Below, piece by piece: positions 1-11,724 of a stretch of 64,000 bases of DNA. Origin of the DNA: Craterilacuibacter sp. RT1T (lineage in GTDB: Bacteria > Pseudomonadota > Gammaproteobacteria > Burkholderiales > Chromobacteriaceae). The notes under the pieces were generated by a model that did no database searches, had not been told where the DNA came from, and saw only the letters and a list, made by a program, of their open reading frames with translations. Each line of letters starts with the position of its first letter. The stretch's first letter is position 1. Position numbers and translations under genes: made by a program. Where the stretch lies: NCBI RefSeq assembly GCF_023502145.1, contig NZ_JAMFLI010000007.1, forward strand, positions 62,001-126,000, read 5' to 3'.

Positions 1-3000
1 ACCTGGCTGAACAGCCGCTCCGAGCCGCAACCCGGGAAGTAGAACACCGCTTCGGCGTCTTCGGCGACCTTGGGGTTGCGGATCACCGGCACCACATTGG
101 CGTCTTCTACATCCAGGAGTGCGCGCGCGGTTTTCTTGGGCAGGCCGCCCGGCATCGGCTTGTTGATGAAATGGATCACCTGCGCCTTGATCGGGGCAGT
201 GCCGACGGTGGCGGCCGGCTGGGTCGGTTTTTTGCTGGTGAGACCGATGCGCCGGCCCAGTTCGAAGCCCAGGCGCTGTGCCTTATAGGCGATGCCGGTA
301 AGGCCTACACGCATGGCCTTGATGGTGGCCGGGTCTTTGGCCGTCAGAAAGGCCATGCCGACCGCGGTGCCGGGATTGAACTTCTTGTTGCCGGTTTTCC
401 TGAGGAAATTTCGCATGGCGACCGAGACATCGCCAAAGTCGATATTGACCGGGCAAGGCTTGACGCAGCGGTGGCAGACCGTGCAATGGTCGGCCACATC
501 GGACAGCTCTTCAAAATGCTTAAGCGAGACGCCGCGCCGCGTCTGTTCTTCGTACAGGAAAGCCTCGGTCAGCAGGCCGACGCCGAGAATCTTGTTGCGC
601 GGGCTGTATAAGAGGTTGGCACGCGGCACATGGGTCGAACACACCGGCTTGCATTTGCCGCAGCGCAGGCAGTCCTTGACCATGTCCGAGATTTCGCCGA
701 TTTCGGATGCCTCCAGAATCAGCGACTCCGCACCCAATAGCTCGAATGACGGCGTATAGGCCATGGCGAGGTCGGCGCCGGGCAATAGCTTGCCGCGGTT
801 GAAGTGGCCGTTGGGGTCGACGCGAGCCTTATAGTCGCGGAAAGGCTGGATCTCGGCTTCGGTCAGGAACTCGAGCTTGGTGATGCCGATGCCGTGTTCG
901 CCCGAGATCACGCCATTCAGGCTGCGCGCCAGCGCCATAATGCGCGCTACCGCCTTATGCGCGGTTTGCAGCATATCGTAGTCATCGGAGTTGACCGGCA
1001 AGTTGGTATGCACATTGCCGTCACCGGCATGCATATGCAGCGCCACGAATACGCGTCCGCGCAGCACCTTCTGCTGCTGGGCGCGCAAGGCATCGAGTAT
1101 GCCGCTATAGGACTTGCCGGAGAACAGGGTCTCGAATTCGGTTAATAGCTCGTTCTTCCAGCTGACGCGCAGCGCAAAGTCGCGCATGGCGGTAAACACG
1201 GTTTGCGGCTGCTCGCTCGTGCTCTCCAGTGGTGCCTTGGGCCAGCGCTGGATGTAGTCGGCAAAAGGCGCGTCCATATTGTCCAGCAGCCATTGCCAGC
1301 GGTCGCGGGTAATCGCCAGCAGCGACAGGGCGGCGGCGCGGCGGTCGCCGATAATCTCGTCGCTGGCCATGTCTATGCCCTGCTTGTCCAGCGGCAGCGG
1401 ACCGTGGAACCATTCGCGCAGGGTGTCGACCAGACGCAGCTTGTTGGCGATAGACAGTTCGATATTGATGCGCTCGATACCGTCGGAGTAGTCGCCAAGG
1501 CGATCCAGTGGAATCACCACGTCTTCATTGATCTTGAAGGCATTGGTGTGGCGGGCGATGGCGGCGGTGCGCGAGCGGTCCAGCCAGAATTTCTTGCGCG
1601 CCTCGGGTGTCACCGCGATAAAGCCTTCGCCGGTGCGGGCATTGGCAAAGCGCACTACGGCACTGGCCGCTTCGGCCACAGCGTTTTCGTCGTCCGATAC
1701 CAAGTCGGCAATCAGCACCATCTTGGGTCGGCCGCGGCCCTTGGCCTTGGTGGCGTAATCGACGGCGCGCACATAGCGCCAGTCCAGGTGTTCAAGGCCG
1801 GCCAGATGCACGCCTGCGCGCAGGCCGGCACCGGCCGGCTTGAAGTAGTCGGTAATTTCGACAATGGCCGGCGTAGCCTGGGCGACGGTGCCGAAAAACT
1901 CCAGACAGACGGTGCGCGTATGCGCCGGCATCTTGTGCAGCACGAAGCGCGCGCTGGTGATGATGCCGTCGCAGCCCTCTTTTTGTACGCCGGGCAGGCC
2001 GGCGAGGAATTTGTCGGTCACATCCTTGCCCAGACCCACCTTGCGGAAAGCCGAACCCGGAATCACCAGTTCCTCGCTGGACAGCACCGTCTGCATATCG
2101 TCCTTGAGGCGGCTGACGCGGAAGGTGGCGCTGTCAATATCGTGGATCTTGCCGTAGTTGTGGGCGATGCGCTCGATAAACATCCAGTTGCCGTCCGGGT
2201 CCACCATGCGCCACGAGGCGAGGTTGTCCAGCGTCGTGCCCCACAGCACCGCCTTCTTGCCGCCGGCGTTCATCGCCACATTGCCGCCTATGCACGAGGC
2301 CTCGGCCGAGGTCGGATCGACGGCGAAAACCAGGCCGGCGGCCGACGCCGCTTCCGACACGCGTGCGGTGACCACACCGGCGCCGCATTGTATGGTGGCG
2401 CGCTGGCCTTCCAGACCGGGCAAGCCGATGTATTCCACGCCGCGATGCTGATCCAGCTTCTCGGTATTGATGACCGCCGAGCGCCGGTCCAGCGGTACGG
2501 CGCCGCCGGTATAGCCGGTGCCGCCGCCGCGCGGGATCAGGGTCAGCCCCAGTGCGATACAGGCGCGTACCAAGGGCGCAATCTCGGCTTCGCTATCCGG
2601 GCACAGCACCACAAACGGATATTCGACGCGCCAGTCGGTCGCGTCGGTGACGTGCGACACCCGGGCCAGACCGTCGAACAGGATATTGTCGCGCCGGGTG
2701 TGTTTGCCCAGCACCTTGAGGGCGCGGGCGCGCAATTCGCGGGTTTCGCCAAACTGCGCTTCAAAGGTGTTTACGGCGGCATGGGCCGCAGCAATCATGC
2801 GGCCGACCGTGTCATTGCCATCACGCCGGTTCTCGATTTCACCCAGCCGGTGGCGCATGGCTTCGGTCAGGGCGGACAAGCGCTTGGGGTTATCCAGCAG
2901 GTCATCGACCAGGTAAGGATTGCGATCCACCACCCAGATATCGCCCAGCACCTCGAACAGCATGCGTGCCGAACGTCCGGTGCGGCGCTCGCCGCGCAAG

Positions 3001-3116
3001 GTGTTCAGGCTGTCCCACATCGGTTCGCCTAGCAGGCGGATGACGATTTCGCGGTCGGAGTAGGAGGTGTAGTTGTACGGAATTTCACGGATGCGCGGAT
3101 GGGCGGGGGCGTTCAT
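1..3116 (-). CDS. FAD-linked oxidase / 4Fe-4S dehydrogenase (DUF3683, D-lactate/glycolate dehydrogenase type), C-terminus cut by window edge
   Basis: The gene reads leftward off the window, leaving about 1,038 codons. It starts at ATG 3116 ([16 protein letters not shown]). Visible in order: an N-terminal DUF3683-like region, a PCMH-type FAD-binding segment near residue 195-260 ([19 protein letters not shown]), an FAD-oxidase C-terminal domain with the ...[11 protein letters not shown] motif, two 4Fe-4S motifs near residues 815 ([11 protein letters not shown]) and 875 ([11 protein letters not shown]), and the beginning of a CCG domain ([10 protein letters not shown]) at the left edge. Such proteins oxidise 2-hydroxy acids and pass electrons from FAD through iron-sulphur clusters to the respiratory chain. 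The exact substrate (D-lactate, glycolate, D-2-hydroxyglutarate) cannot be told from sequence. It is transcribed in the same direction as the lptD operon but has a 116-nt gap upstream. Confidence 0.88.
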   Translation of the reverse strand, partial: MNAPAHPRIREIPYNYTSYSDREIVIRLLGEPMWDSLNTLRGERRTGRSARMLFEVLGDIWVVDRNPYLVDDLLDNPKRLSALTEAMRHRLGEIENRRDGNDTVGRMIAAAHAAVNTFEAQFGETRELRARALKVLGKHTRRDNILFDGLARVSHVTDATDWRVEYPFVVLCPDSEAEIAPLVRACIALGLTLIPRGGGTGYTGGAVPLDRRSAVINTEKLDQHRGVEYIGLPGLEGQRATIQCGAGVVTARVSEAASAAGLVFAVDPTSAEASCIGGNVAMNAGGKKAVLWGTTLDNLASWRMVDPDGNWMFIERIAHNYGKIHDIDSATFRVSRLKDDMQTVLSSEELVIPGSAFRKVGLGKDVTDKFLAGLPGVQKEGCDGIITSARFVLHKMPAHTRTVCLEFFGTVAQATPAIVEITDYFKPAGAGLRAGVHLAGLEHLDWRYVRAVDYATKAKGRGRPKMVLIADLVSDDENAVAEAASAVVRFANARTGEGFIAVTPEARKKFWLDRSRTAAIARHTNAFKINEDVVIPLDRLGDYSDGIERINIELSIANKLRLVDTLREWFHGPLPLDKQGIDMASDEIIGDRRAAALSLLAITRDRWQWLLDNMDAPFADYIQRWPKAPLESTSEQPQTVFTAMRDFALRVSWKNELLTEFETLFSGKSYSGILDALRAQQQKVLRGRVFVALHMHAGDGNVHTNLPVNSDDYDMLQTAHKAVARIMALARSLNGVISGEHGIGITKLEFLTEAEIQPFRDYKARVDPNGHFNRGKLLPGADLAMAYTPSFELLGAESLILEASEIGEISDMVKDCLRCGKCKPVCSTHVPRANLLYSPRNKILGVGLLTEAFLYEEQTRRGVSLKHFEELSDVADHCTVCHRCVKPCPVNIDFGDVSVAMRNFLRKTGNKKFNPGTAVGMAFLTAKDPATIKAMRVGLTGIAYKAQRLGFELGRRIGLTSKKPTQPAATVGTAPIKAQVIHFINKPMPGGLPKKTARALLDVEDANVVPVIRNPKVAEDAEAVFYFPGCGSERLFSQ

Positions 3117-3195
3117 CGAGGCTACCAGCGAGGAAGGAAAATAATGCTCTTATTCTATCCTAGATGTTGCGTTGCGAAAAACGGTGATGATGATA

Positions 3196-3232
3196 GGGGA
3201 ATGGGGAGTGGGGAGTGGGCTCCTCATTCCCC
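3196..3232 (-). terminator. Possible terminator hairpin after pdxA, overlapping a G-tract repeat
   Basis: Immediately after the pdxA stop, GGGGAATG (minus strand) can pair with CATTCCCC about 20 nt further on. No clear U-run follows. The same bases on the plus strand are four G tracts (3196-3199, 3203-3206, 3210-3213, 3217-3219) separated by three-base spacers, so a quadruplex is an alternative structure. Confidence 0.4.
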
Positions 3233-4210
3233 TTATCTATTTTTGGCGCGTGCCATTTGCGCCGCCAGTGCGACGGCTTCGAACAGGCTGCCCGGGTTGG
3301 CCTTGCCGCAGCCGGCCAGATCGAGCGCGGTGCCGTGGTCGACCGAGGTGCGGATAATGGGTAGCCCCAGGGTGATATTGACGCCGGCGCCGAAGCTGGC
3401 GTATTTGAGTACCGGCAGGCCCTGGTCGTGATACATCGCCAGTACCGCGTCGGCGCGGGACAGTTTATCGGGGTTGAACAGCGTATCTGCCGGCAAGGGG
3501 CCGATCAGATTCATGCCTTCGCCGCGCAGCATGGACAGTACCGGCTCGATGACGTCTATTTCTTCACGTCCCATATGCCCGCCTTCGCCGGCATGCGGGT
3601 TCAGGCCGGCGACCAGAATGCGCGGCTGGTGGATGCCGAATTTGCTCACCAGATCGGTGTGCAAAATGCGGATCACCGCCGCCAGCATATCGCACTGGAT
3701 GGCATCGGCGACATCGCGTAGCGGCAGATGGGTGGTGGCCAGCGCCACGCGCATGCCGCCGCCGGCCAGCATCATCACCACCCGCGGCGTTTGCGTGCGC
3801 TCGGCCAGATACTCGGTGTGGCCGGTAAACGGAACGCCGGCATCGTTAATCACCCCCTTGTGCACCGGTGCGGTGACCATGGCATCGAATTCGCCGGCTA
3901 CGCAGCCATCGATGGCCACATCCAGCGTTTCCAGCACATAAGCGCCATTGGCCGGATCGAGTACACCGGGTGTCACCGGCGCATCCAAGGGCACATGCAG
4001 CACTTCCAGTACGCCGGGTGCCGGTTTGGCGTCGGCTTGCCAGTCGTGCAGCACGACATCCAGCTTCAGTTGCCGGGCACGGCTGGCTAGCAGGGTTTTA
4101 TCGGCAATCACGACGCAGCGCGCCGCCGTGTCTTGCGCGGCCAGCGCCAGCACCAGATCGGGGCCGATGCCGGCAGGCTCTCCGGCGGTAATGGCGAGAA
4201 TGGGTTGCAT
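3233..4210 (-). CDS. pdxA: 4-hydroxythreonine-4-phosphate dehydrogenase PdxA
   Basis: The 325-residue product is the usual length for PdxA, the NAD-dependent enzyme that oxidises 4-phosphohydroxy-L-threonine in the DXP-dependent pyridoxal phosphate pathway. Family sequence is clear from [19 protein letters not shown] onward, with [32 protein letters not shown] and [12 protein letters not shown], which include the metal- and substrate-binding His and Asp residues. I chose ATG 4210 because all upstream in-frame sequence is low-complexity and unlike the family. It is the third gene after lptD and surA, the order common in beta- and gamma-proteobacteria, but a 146-nt gap with a GGGAGCC tandem repeat separates it from surA. 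Confidence 0.95.
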   Translation of the reverse strand: MQPILAITAGEPAGIGPDLVLALAAQDTAARCVVIADKTLLASRARQLKLDVVLHDWQADAKPAPGVLEVLHVPLDAPVTPGVLDPANGAYVLETLDVAIDGCVAGEFDAMVTAPVHKGVINDAGVPFTGHTEYLAERTQTPRVVMMLAGGGMRVALATTHLPLRDVADAIQCDMLAAVIRILHTDLVSKFGIHQPRILVAGLNPHAGEGGHMGREEIDVIEPVLSMLRGEGMNLIGPLPADTLFNPDKLSRADAVLAMYHDQGLPVLKYASFGAGVNITLGLPIIRTSVDHGTALDLAGCGKANPGSLFEAVALAAQMARAKNR

Positions 4211-4325
4211 GATGTCTCTGCCGAAATGGGTTGTAGGGAAGGGAGGGACTCGGAAACTGGGAGCCGGGACTTGGGAGCAGGCGTCTGCGGTGTTGACGCG
4301 GGCGCGGCAGGCCTTAACACTGAAT

Positions 4326-4353
4326 CCCGGCTCCCGGCTCCCGGCTCCCGGCT
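4326..4353. repeat. Four tandem copies of a 7-bp unit (CCCGGCT) directly after surA
   Basis: The unit CCCGGCT is repeated exactly four times and followed by CCC; the next three bases (4357-4359) are the surA stop codon. On the surA-coding strand this is (GGGAGCC)n, five G3 tracts with four-base spacers, so it could form a G-quadruplex in the mRNA. As a perfect short tandem repeat it is also likely to vary in copy number. Confidence 0.9.
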
Positions 4354-4356
4354 CCC

Positions 4357-5658
4357 TTACTTCTCTTCCAGCTTGTCTTCGATAAAGGCCGAGTCTTTCA
4401 GCTGCTGCAGCCAGTCCTGATAAGCCTGTTCGGCTTTGCGCAGGCGGATTTCCTGTTTGACGGCCAGCTTTTCGCGCTCGCCGGAGACATCCTGGGTACG
4501 CACTTCTTCCAGACGGATCAAATGCCAGCCGAAGGGGCTGCGCACCGGTTCGCTGACCTGACCCGGCTTGAGTGCAATCATGGCGCGCTCGAATTCGGGT
4601 ACGGTATCGCCCTTGTTCATCCATGACAGATCGCCGCCTTGAGCTGCGCTGCCGTCTTCCGAGAAGCGTTTGGCCAGATCCTCGAATTTGGCGCCTTGTT
4701 GCAGGCGGTCGCGCACTTGCTGGATGCGGGTGCGGGCATCGGCTTCCGATACCGCTTCATTGGTGCGGATCAGGATGTGGCGGGCGTGGTATTGCTCGAC
4801 CATCAGCGGCGCCGAACGGTCACGTTTGTCCTGCAGCTGGAAAATATAGAAGCCGGACGGGGTGCGGATCACTTCGGTGTGGCCGCCCTTGGGCAAGGTT
4901 TCCAGCAAGGCGACCAGATCCGGCGGCAGGGTCGTGCTGCTGCGCCAGCCTATGGCGCCGCCATCCAGTGCGTTTTTGGCATCCGAATAGCTGGCGGCGA
5001 CCTGGGCAAACGGCTTGCCGGCCTTGATGTCAGCCAATGCGCGCGCAGCCTTTTGTGCCGCTGCTTCCAGCGTCTTATTGTCGGCACGCTCAGGTACGCT
5101 GACCAGCAGATTGGCTAGCTGGTATTCGCTTTTTTGCGCATGTTGCGCACTTTTCATCACCTGCTCGACTTCCTGATCCGACACATTGGCCATGGACGAG
5201 GCGACGCGCTCTTTCAGGCGTTCCAGCAAGATTTCGCGGCGCAGGTTGTCGCGAAAGGCATCGACACTGCTGCCTTCCTTCACCAGGCGGGCTTTGAGGC
5301 CGGCCACATCGGTATTGTTCTGCCGGGCCAGACGCACAATGGTGTCATCCAGCTCGCTGTCGCTGATCTTGATGCCGTTATTGGCGGCATATTGCAGTTG
5401 CAGCTTCTCGCGCTCGATCTGGTCGAGCACCTGGCGCTGCAGCACATTGGCAGCCGGCAGCGGCACGTTCTGGCGCTTGAGGTTGGCTTCCACTTGCGCC
5501 AGACGTGCATTCAGCTCGGACTGGGTGATGGCGTCCTTGTTCACCACCGCCACAATGCGGTCCAGTGTGACGATGGCGGCGGGGGCTTGCACGGAGAACA
5601 AGCCAGCCATCAGGCCGGCGACGAGTGTTTTTTTAATCATGGGCATGGTTGGCATCAT
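4357..5658 (-). CDS. surA: Periplasmic chaperone / peptidyl-prolyl isomerase SurA
   Basis: 433 codons from ATG 5658. SurA escorts unfolded outer-membrane proteins, LptD among them, through the periplasm to the BAM complex. A signal peptide ([21 protein letters not shown]) is followed by the SurA N-terminal chaperone region ([17 protein letters not shown]) and two parvulin domains, roughly residues 180-280 and 290-390; the second has the better-preserved motif ([21 protein letters not shown]). ATG 5658 overlaps the lptD stop (ATGA), which argues for translational coupling. The ATG at 5640 would give a more typical signal peptide and is an equally acceptable start. Confidence 0.94.
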   Translation of the reverse strand: MMPTMPMIKKTLVAGLMAGLFSVQAPAAIVTLDRIVAVVNKDAITQSELNARLAQVEANLKRQNVPLPAANVLQRQVLDQIEREKLQLQYAANNGIKISDSELDDTIVRLARQNNTDVAGLKARLVKEGSSVDAFRDNLRREILLERLKERVASSMANVSDQEVEQVMKSAQHAQKSEYQLANLLVSVPERADNKTLEAAAQKAARALADIKAGKPFAQVAASYSDAKNALDGGAIGWRSSTTLPPDLVALLETLPKGGHTEVIRTPSGFYIFQLQDKRDRSAPLMVEQYHARHILIRTNEAVSEADARTRIQQVRDRLQQGAKFEDLAKRFSEDGSAAQGGDLSWMNKGDTVPEFERAMIALKPGQVSEPVRSPFGWHLIRLEEVRTQDVSGEREKLAVKQEIRLRKAEQAYQDWLQQLKDSAFIEDKLEEK

Positions 5659-7835
5659 TCATTGGTTTTGCTGTAGCCCGGAATGGCCAGGCGCAGGGTA
5701 TCGGTCACCTTGCCGAAGCTGGACATATCCTTGAGTTCCAGCTGGAACATGACCGAGGTCTTGAACTCGTCGATATCGGTGACGAAGCGCTGGCCGACCA
5801 TGCGGAAGGTCCAGCAGCCGGCGTTGTATTCAAAGCCGGCCAGCGTGTCGAAAGCCTGTTTGGCTGCCAGTGAGTACTCCACCCGGCCAACGCCATAGAG
5901 CTGGCGGGTAATCGGCCACTGGCCGGCCAGTTCGATCTGGCGGGTCGGATAGTTCACCGCCGTGCCGTTGACTTCGACCAGCTCGTCCGGGTCGTAGCGG
6001 TAGCGCAGGCTGAGCGCCTTGCCCGCTTCCGGGTGATAGCGCAGCGCGACATTGTACTTTTCGGTGCGCCCCTGTTCCGGGTTGTACTGGATGGCGCCAT
6101 CCAGACGCAGATCGCGCGTCAGGTCGCCGCCGACGGTCGCCAGAATATCGGACACATTGTCGCGTACCGATTCACCCGGATAGAGTTTGACCCGGTCTTC
6201 GCTGAAGTAGACGCGCTGGCCTATGCCGACGCGCAAACGCTCCAGACCCGAGTCATTGTCGATATAGCTGGAAGTGACGGCGGCAGTGAGCTGGTTGGCT
6301 TCATTGAGACGGTCCCAGCCCGAGTAGCGGTTTTCGGAAAACAGCTGGGTCCAGTCAAAGTCATTGATCGAGCTGTCGAAATTGGGTAAGGAAGCCTGGT
6401 CGCGGTATGGAATTTTGACGTAGTACAGGCGCGGCTCCAGCGTCTGGGTATGCGGGCTGCCGGCAAACTCGCTCTCGCGCTCGAAATAGAGGCCGGAGTC
6501 GACGCTGAAGGTCGGCGTGGTAATGCTTTCGTTGCGTGCTGCCTGGCTGCCCAGCGAGTCCAATGCATATTGGCGGAAATTGACCCCCAGCTTGGGCTGG
6601 ATATAACCCCAGCTGGCATCGGCGCGCCAGCTTAGCGAGGGGTTGAGCATCAGGCGGTCGCCTTCTTGCAGGTCGGGATGCGAGAAGCGGGTCGCTTCCG
6701 ACTGCAGGTTCCAGGCGAAGCCTTCGGGCAAGTTCTGGCCGCCGTTTAAGGTGATTTGTGGCAGGCGGGCATAGGGAATCACGCCGCCGCGGGCATTCTC
6801 GATCAGGGTCTGGTAACGCTGTGCGCGTATGGTGGCCGCCCCCCAGCCCAGGTTGTAACTGGCCCAGGCCTGACGCTCGAGGTTGTCGCTGGACACTTGG
6901 GCCAGGCGGTCGCTGAAATCGTCAAAATAATCGAAGTCGGAGACATAACTGCCATCAAAGCCCCAGCTAAGCTCGGGTGAAATCTGCTGCTGATGCTGGC
7001 CTTTCCACAGATAGCGATGGGTGTCGGTTTCCTTGTCTTCTATCTGCTCGGTGTACATCTGGCCCTGATAGCCGGGCTGCAAATAGCGGAATTCGCCGCC
7101 CAGCATCAGGCCGCGCTTGGCGATATAGCGCGGGAAAATGGTTGCGTCGTAGTTGGGCGCGATATTCCAGTAGTAGGGTGTGGTGATATCGAGGCCATCA
7201 CTGCCCACGCTGAAGGTCGGGAACAGCAGGCCGGACTTGCGTCCGCCATCCAGCGGAAAGTCCATCCACGGCGTATACAGCACCGGCACGCCGCCCAAAT
7301 ACAGGCGGGCATTGCGCGCCACGCCGACATTGCGCGTGTAGTCGGCATCGACGGTGGTGGCTTTCAGATACCAGGACTCGTCACCGGGGTCGCAGGTGTT
7401 GACCGTGGTGCGCTTAAGCTCGTAGTGCTTGTCGCCCAGGATTTTCAGCTCGTCGCTCTTGCCGCGCAGCACCCCCTTGCCCTGCTGGAAGGCAAATACG
7501 GCATCGTCGGCGCGGCCTTGCTGGCTGGCCATCGAGTAGTCGAGCTTTTGGGACAGAATATCGCTGCCCGGCTGGATCATATGGACGCGGTCGCCGGCTT
7601 CGATCAGCTCGTTGCGTTTGACGTAGTAATTCAGCCAGTCCGAGGTAATGGTCTGGTCATCGCGGATGGCGACGACATTGCCGCGCGCCTTCAGCTCATT
7701 GTCCATCTGGCCGGACAGCTCATCGGCCGTGACGGTCAGCGAACCTGCCGGCAGGGCATCGGCCAGCGCAGGGGGCACAAGAAAAAGCGCGGCTAGCGCG
7801 GCAACGAGGGGAGTCGGTCGGAAAATGGCTGGCAT
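5655..7835 (-). CDS. lptD: LPS-assembly protein LptD
   Basis: The 726-residue outer-membrane protein inserts lipopolysaccharide into the outer leaflet together with LptE. A signal peptide (to about residue 25, ...PALADALP) precedes an OstA/LptA-like beta-jellyroll domain (TVTADELSGQMDNELKARGNV) and a large C-terminal beta-barrel rich in alternating aromatic residues (LYYVKIPYRDQ, YNVALRYHPE, YGVGRVEYSL). I find only two cysteines, one in NTCDPGDESW after the jellyroll and one in NAGCWTFRM near the C-terminus, whereas the well-studied E. coli protein has four. It heads the lptD-surA-pdxA operon and is divergent from amgK, the arrangement known from Pseudomonas. Confidence 0.95.
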   Translation of the reverse strand: MPAIFRPTPLVAALAALFLVPPALADALPAGSLTVTADELSGQMDNELKARGNVVAIRDDQTITSDWLNYYVKRNELIEAGDRVHMIQPGSDILSQKLDYSMASQQGRADDAVFAFQQGKGVLRGKSDELKILGDKHYELKRTTVNTCDPGDESWYLKATTVDADYTRNVGVARNARLYLGGVPVLYTPWMDFPLDGGRKSGLLFPTFSVGSDGLDITTPYYWNIAPNYDATIFPRYIAKRGLMLGGEFRYLQPGYQGQMYTEQIEDKETDTHRYLWKGQHQQQISPELSWGFDGSYVSDFDYFDDFSDRLAQVSSDNLERQAWASYNLGWGAATIRAQRYQTLIENARGGVIPYARLPQITLNGGQNLPEGFAWNLQSEATRFSHPDLQEGDRLMLNPSLSWRADASWGYIQPKLGVNFRQYALDSLGSQAARNESITTPTFSVDSGLYFERESEFAGSPHTQTLEPRLYYVKIPYRDQASLPNFDSSINDFDWTQLFSENRYSGWDRLNEANQLTAAVTSSYIDNDSGLERLRVGIGQRVYFSEDRVKLYPGESVRDNVSDILATVGGDLTRDLRLDGAIQYNPEQGRTEKYNVALRYHPEAGKALSLRYRYDPDELVEVNGTAVNYPTRQIELAGQWPITRQLYGVGRVEYSLAAKQAFDTLAGFEYNAGCWTFRMVGQRFVTDIDEFKTSVMFQLELKDMSSFGKVTDTLRLAIPGYSKTNE

Positions 7836-7872
7836 GGGCGCTCAGGTACGTGTGGTGAACCCGAAAAATGAA

Positions 7873-7894
7873 GGTACAATCGCACAATTGTACC
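7873..7894. promoter_or_regulatory. Perfect inverted repeat carrying TACAAT on both strands between lptD and amgK
   Basis: GGTACAAT, a six-base spacer, then ATTGTACC: an exact 8-bp inverted repeat. Each arm contains TACAAT, read rightward at 7875-7880 and leftward at 7892-7887, so the palindrome may hold the -10 boxes of two divergent promoters (amgK rightward, lptD leftward). The -35 regions at 17-bp spacing are weak (TGGTG-like). An operator for a dimeric repressor is the alternative. Confidence 0.5.
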
Positions 7895-7914
7895 AATCTC
7901 GCAATGAAGCCACC

Positions 7915-9668
<1,754 letters not shown>

Positions 9669-9728
9669 AAACCAGGGCAGGGGGCGCGTGCCGGCCACGG
9701 CCTTAGCTGCCGCTTCCCGTTTACATCC

Positions 9729-10259
9729 ATGACCCGGCGCATTCTGGGCATAGACCCGGGCAGCCGCATCACCGGCTTTGGCGTGATCGACCTGATCGGC
9801 TCGCAGCGCCATTATGTCGCTTCCGGCTGCATCCGTACCGTACCCGGCGCGAGTCTGGCCGAGCGCATCCGCGTGATTGTTGCCGGCATCCACGATGTGA
9901 TTGCCACCTATCAGCCGACCGAAGCCGCAGTTGAGCAGGTATTCGTCAACGTCAACCCGGCCTCCACCCTGATGCTGGGTCAGGCGCGCGGCGCCTGTGT
10001 GGCGGCGCTGGTGATGAAGGACTTGCCGGTTGCCGAATATACTGCGCTGCAGGTCAAGCAATCGGTCGTCGGCCAGGGCAAGGCCCCCAAGGAGCAGGTG
10101 CAGTATATGGTGGTCAAGATGCTGAACCTGTCCGGTACGCCGCAGGAGGATGCCGCCGACGCGCTGGCTGTGGCGCTGGCGCATGCCAACCATAGCGGCG
10201 GCGTGATGGGCGTGCTGGCGCGGCAGGGTTTGCGCGTCAAAAACGGCCGGCTGGCGTAA
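9729..10259 (+). CDS. ruvC: Holliday-junction endonuclease RuvC
   Basis: 176 residues, normal for RuvC, the dimeric resolvase that cuts four-way DNA junctions in the RuvABC complex. Conserved acidic residues are visible in [14 protein letters not shown], in [14 protein letters not shown] and in [14 protein letters not shown]. The [16 protein letters not shown] segment contains the basic DNA-binding region. There is no strong ribosome-binding site before ATG 9729. It is followed after 79 nt by ruvA, so the ruvC-ruvA-(NYN)-ruvB order is complete. Confidence 0.96.
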   Translation: MTRRILGIDPGSRITGFGVIDLIGSQRHYVASGCIRTVPGASLAERIRVIVAGIHDVIATYQPTEAAVEQVFVNVNPASTLMLGQARGACVAALVMKDLPVAEYTALQVKQSVVGQGKAPKEQVQYMVVKMLNLSGTPQEDAADALAVALAHANHSGGVMGVLARQGLRVKNGRLA

Positions 10260-10338
10260 TCTCCTTAAGGGCGTATCCGTTAGCGCCCGCTTCGCCACCC
10301 ATGGCAAATCCTGAATTCCTCTATTAGAAAGAAACCCC

Positions 10339-10932
10339 ATGATTGGACGCCTATCCGGCACCCTGATTGAAAAGCTGCCGCCCCAGATCGTGCTGGATGT
10401 AGGCGGTGTCGGCTATGAAGTCGATGTGCCGATGAATACCTATTACCAGCTGCCGGCGCTGGGGCAGGCCGCCACGCTCTATACCCATCTGGTGATACGC
10501 GAAGACGCCCATCTCCTGTTCGGCTTTGCCAGCAAGGAAGAGCGGCAGACCTTTCGTCAGCTGATCAAGGTGTCCGGCATCGGCGCCAAAATTGCGCTGG
10601 CCATCCTGTCGGGCATGACCGCCGACGAGCTGGCGCTGGCGATTGCCGGCGAAGACGTCAAACGCCTGTCTGCGGTGCCCGGCATCGGCAAGAAAACCGC
10701 CGAGCGCCTGGTGCTGGAGCTGCGCGGCAAGCTGATGACCGGTTCGCTGGTGGCCACGCCGGGCGGCTTGCCGCTGGCGATGATGGCCGACGACAGAAGC
10801 GATATCATCGGCGCCTTGCTGGCGCTGGGTTACAACGAAAAGGAAGCGGCGGCCGCCATCAAGGGCATGCCGGCCGATAGCGGTGTCAGCGAAGGTGTAC
10901 GCTATGCGCTGAAAAACCTGATGAAAGGATAA
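10339..10932 (+). CDS. ruvA: Holliday-junction DNA helicase subunit RuvA
   Basis: 197 residues. RuvA binds the four-way junction as a tetramer and loads RuvB. The N-terminal OB domain ([31 protein letters not shown]) is followed by two helix-hairpin-helix motifs ([31 protein letters not shown]) and the C-terminal RuvB-binding domain ([20 protein letters not shown]). A good AGAAAG-type site precedes ATG 10339. The gene ends 3 nt before the NYN-domain gene, so they form one transcript. Confidence 0.97.
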   Translation: MIGRLSGTLIEKLPPQIVLDVGGVGYEVDVPMNTYYQLPALGQAATLYTHLVIREDAHLLFGFASKEERQTFRQLIKVSGIGAKIALAILSGMTADELALAIAGEDVKRLSAVPGIGKKTAERLVLELRGKLMTGSLVATPGGLPLAMMADDRSDIIGALLALGYNEKEAAAAIKGMPADSGVSEGVRYALKNLMKG

Positions 10933-10935
10933 GTC

Positions 10936-11703
10936 ATGGCCAATGTCGCCGTACTGATTGATGCCGACAATGTGTCGCCGGCCTGGATAGAAGATGTGCT
11001 GGAAGAAGCCGGCAAGCTCGGGGTGCTCGCCCTTAAGCGCGTGTACGGCGACTTTAGCAAGCACGACAGGGCATGGCGCGATCTGTGCGCGCGCTTTGCC
11101 ATCCACCCCATCCAGCAGTTTCCCAATACCAAGGGCAAGAACGCGTCCGACATCTCGATGGTGATCGACGCGATGGATCTGCTGCACTCCGAGCGCTTCC
11201 ACAGCTTTTGCCTGGTCTCCAGCGACAGCGACTTTTCCCGTCTGGCCACGCGCTTGCGCGAAGACGGGCTGGATGTCTGGGGCTTTGGCGAGCAAAAGAC
11301 GCCGGTTGCCTTTGTGAACGCCTGCAGCAAATTTGTTTACGTCGAAGTCTTGCGCGAGCCGGATGAGGCCAAGGCCGAGCCGGAAGCCGCGGGCAAGGAC
11401 GAGGGCGGGCGCGTCAAGGCGCCGGTCGCGGCCAAGCCGGTGTTGCGTCCGCTGGATCGCAAGCTGCGCGCCCAGTTTCAGAAGGCGATTGAAGCCAGTG
11501 GCGATGACGATGGTTGGGCGGATCTTGGCGGTGCCAACAGCCTGTTGGGGCAATGGATGCCCGACTTCGATCCGCGCAACTACGGCTACCGCAAGATTTC
11601 CGAACTGGTGGAAAAATCCGGCTGGTTCGAGGTGAAAAAAGCCACGCAGGGGCGCGGCGGCATCTCCATCAAACTCAAGCCGGCCAATGGCCGCAAAAAA
11701 TAG
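10936..11703 (+). CDS. NYN (PIN-like) domain protein with C-terminal OST-HTH/LOTUS domain
   Basis: The 255-residue protein has two domains. Residues 1-140 are a NYN/LabA-type PIN-like fold with the expected acidic positions in VLIDADNVSPAW, NASDISMVIDAMDLL and LVSSDSDFSRLATRLREDG. After an alanine- and proline-rich linker, residues 170-250 (RKLRAQFQKAIE ... YGYRKISELVEKSGWFEV) look like an OST-HTH/LOTUS domain. NYN domains are often ribonucleases and LOTUS domains bind RNA, so an RNA-directed nuclease is the best guess. It sits 3 nt after ruvA and 21 nt before ruvB, an unusual place; no role in recombination can be claimed from sequence. Confidence 0.85.
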   Translation: MANVAVLIDADNVSPAWIEDVLEEAGKLGVLALKRVYGDFSKHDRAWRDLCARFAIHPIQQFPNTKGKNASDISMVIDAMDLLHSERFHSFCLVSSDSDFSRLATRLREDGLDVWGFGEQKTPVAFVNACSKFVYVEVLREPDEAKAEPEAAGKDEGGRVKAPVAAKPVLRPLDRKLRAQFQKAIEASGDDDGWADLGGANSLLGQWMPDFDPRNYGYRKISELVEKSGWFEVKKATQGRGGISIKLKPANGRKK

Positions 11704-11724
11704 CCGTCAGGACACAAGCGCAAG

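Noticed and set aside
1203-3032. A 609-codon plus-strand frame opposite the FAD dehydrogenase
   Set aside because: The minus strand encodes continuous conserved FAD and 4Fe-4S motifs; the plus-strand product is unlike any family.
4326-4353. Tandem 7-mers considered as a CRISPR or phase-variable coding repeat
   Set aside because: No spacers, unit too short for CRISPR, and it lies outside the coding frames, so it cannot switch a reading frame.
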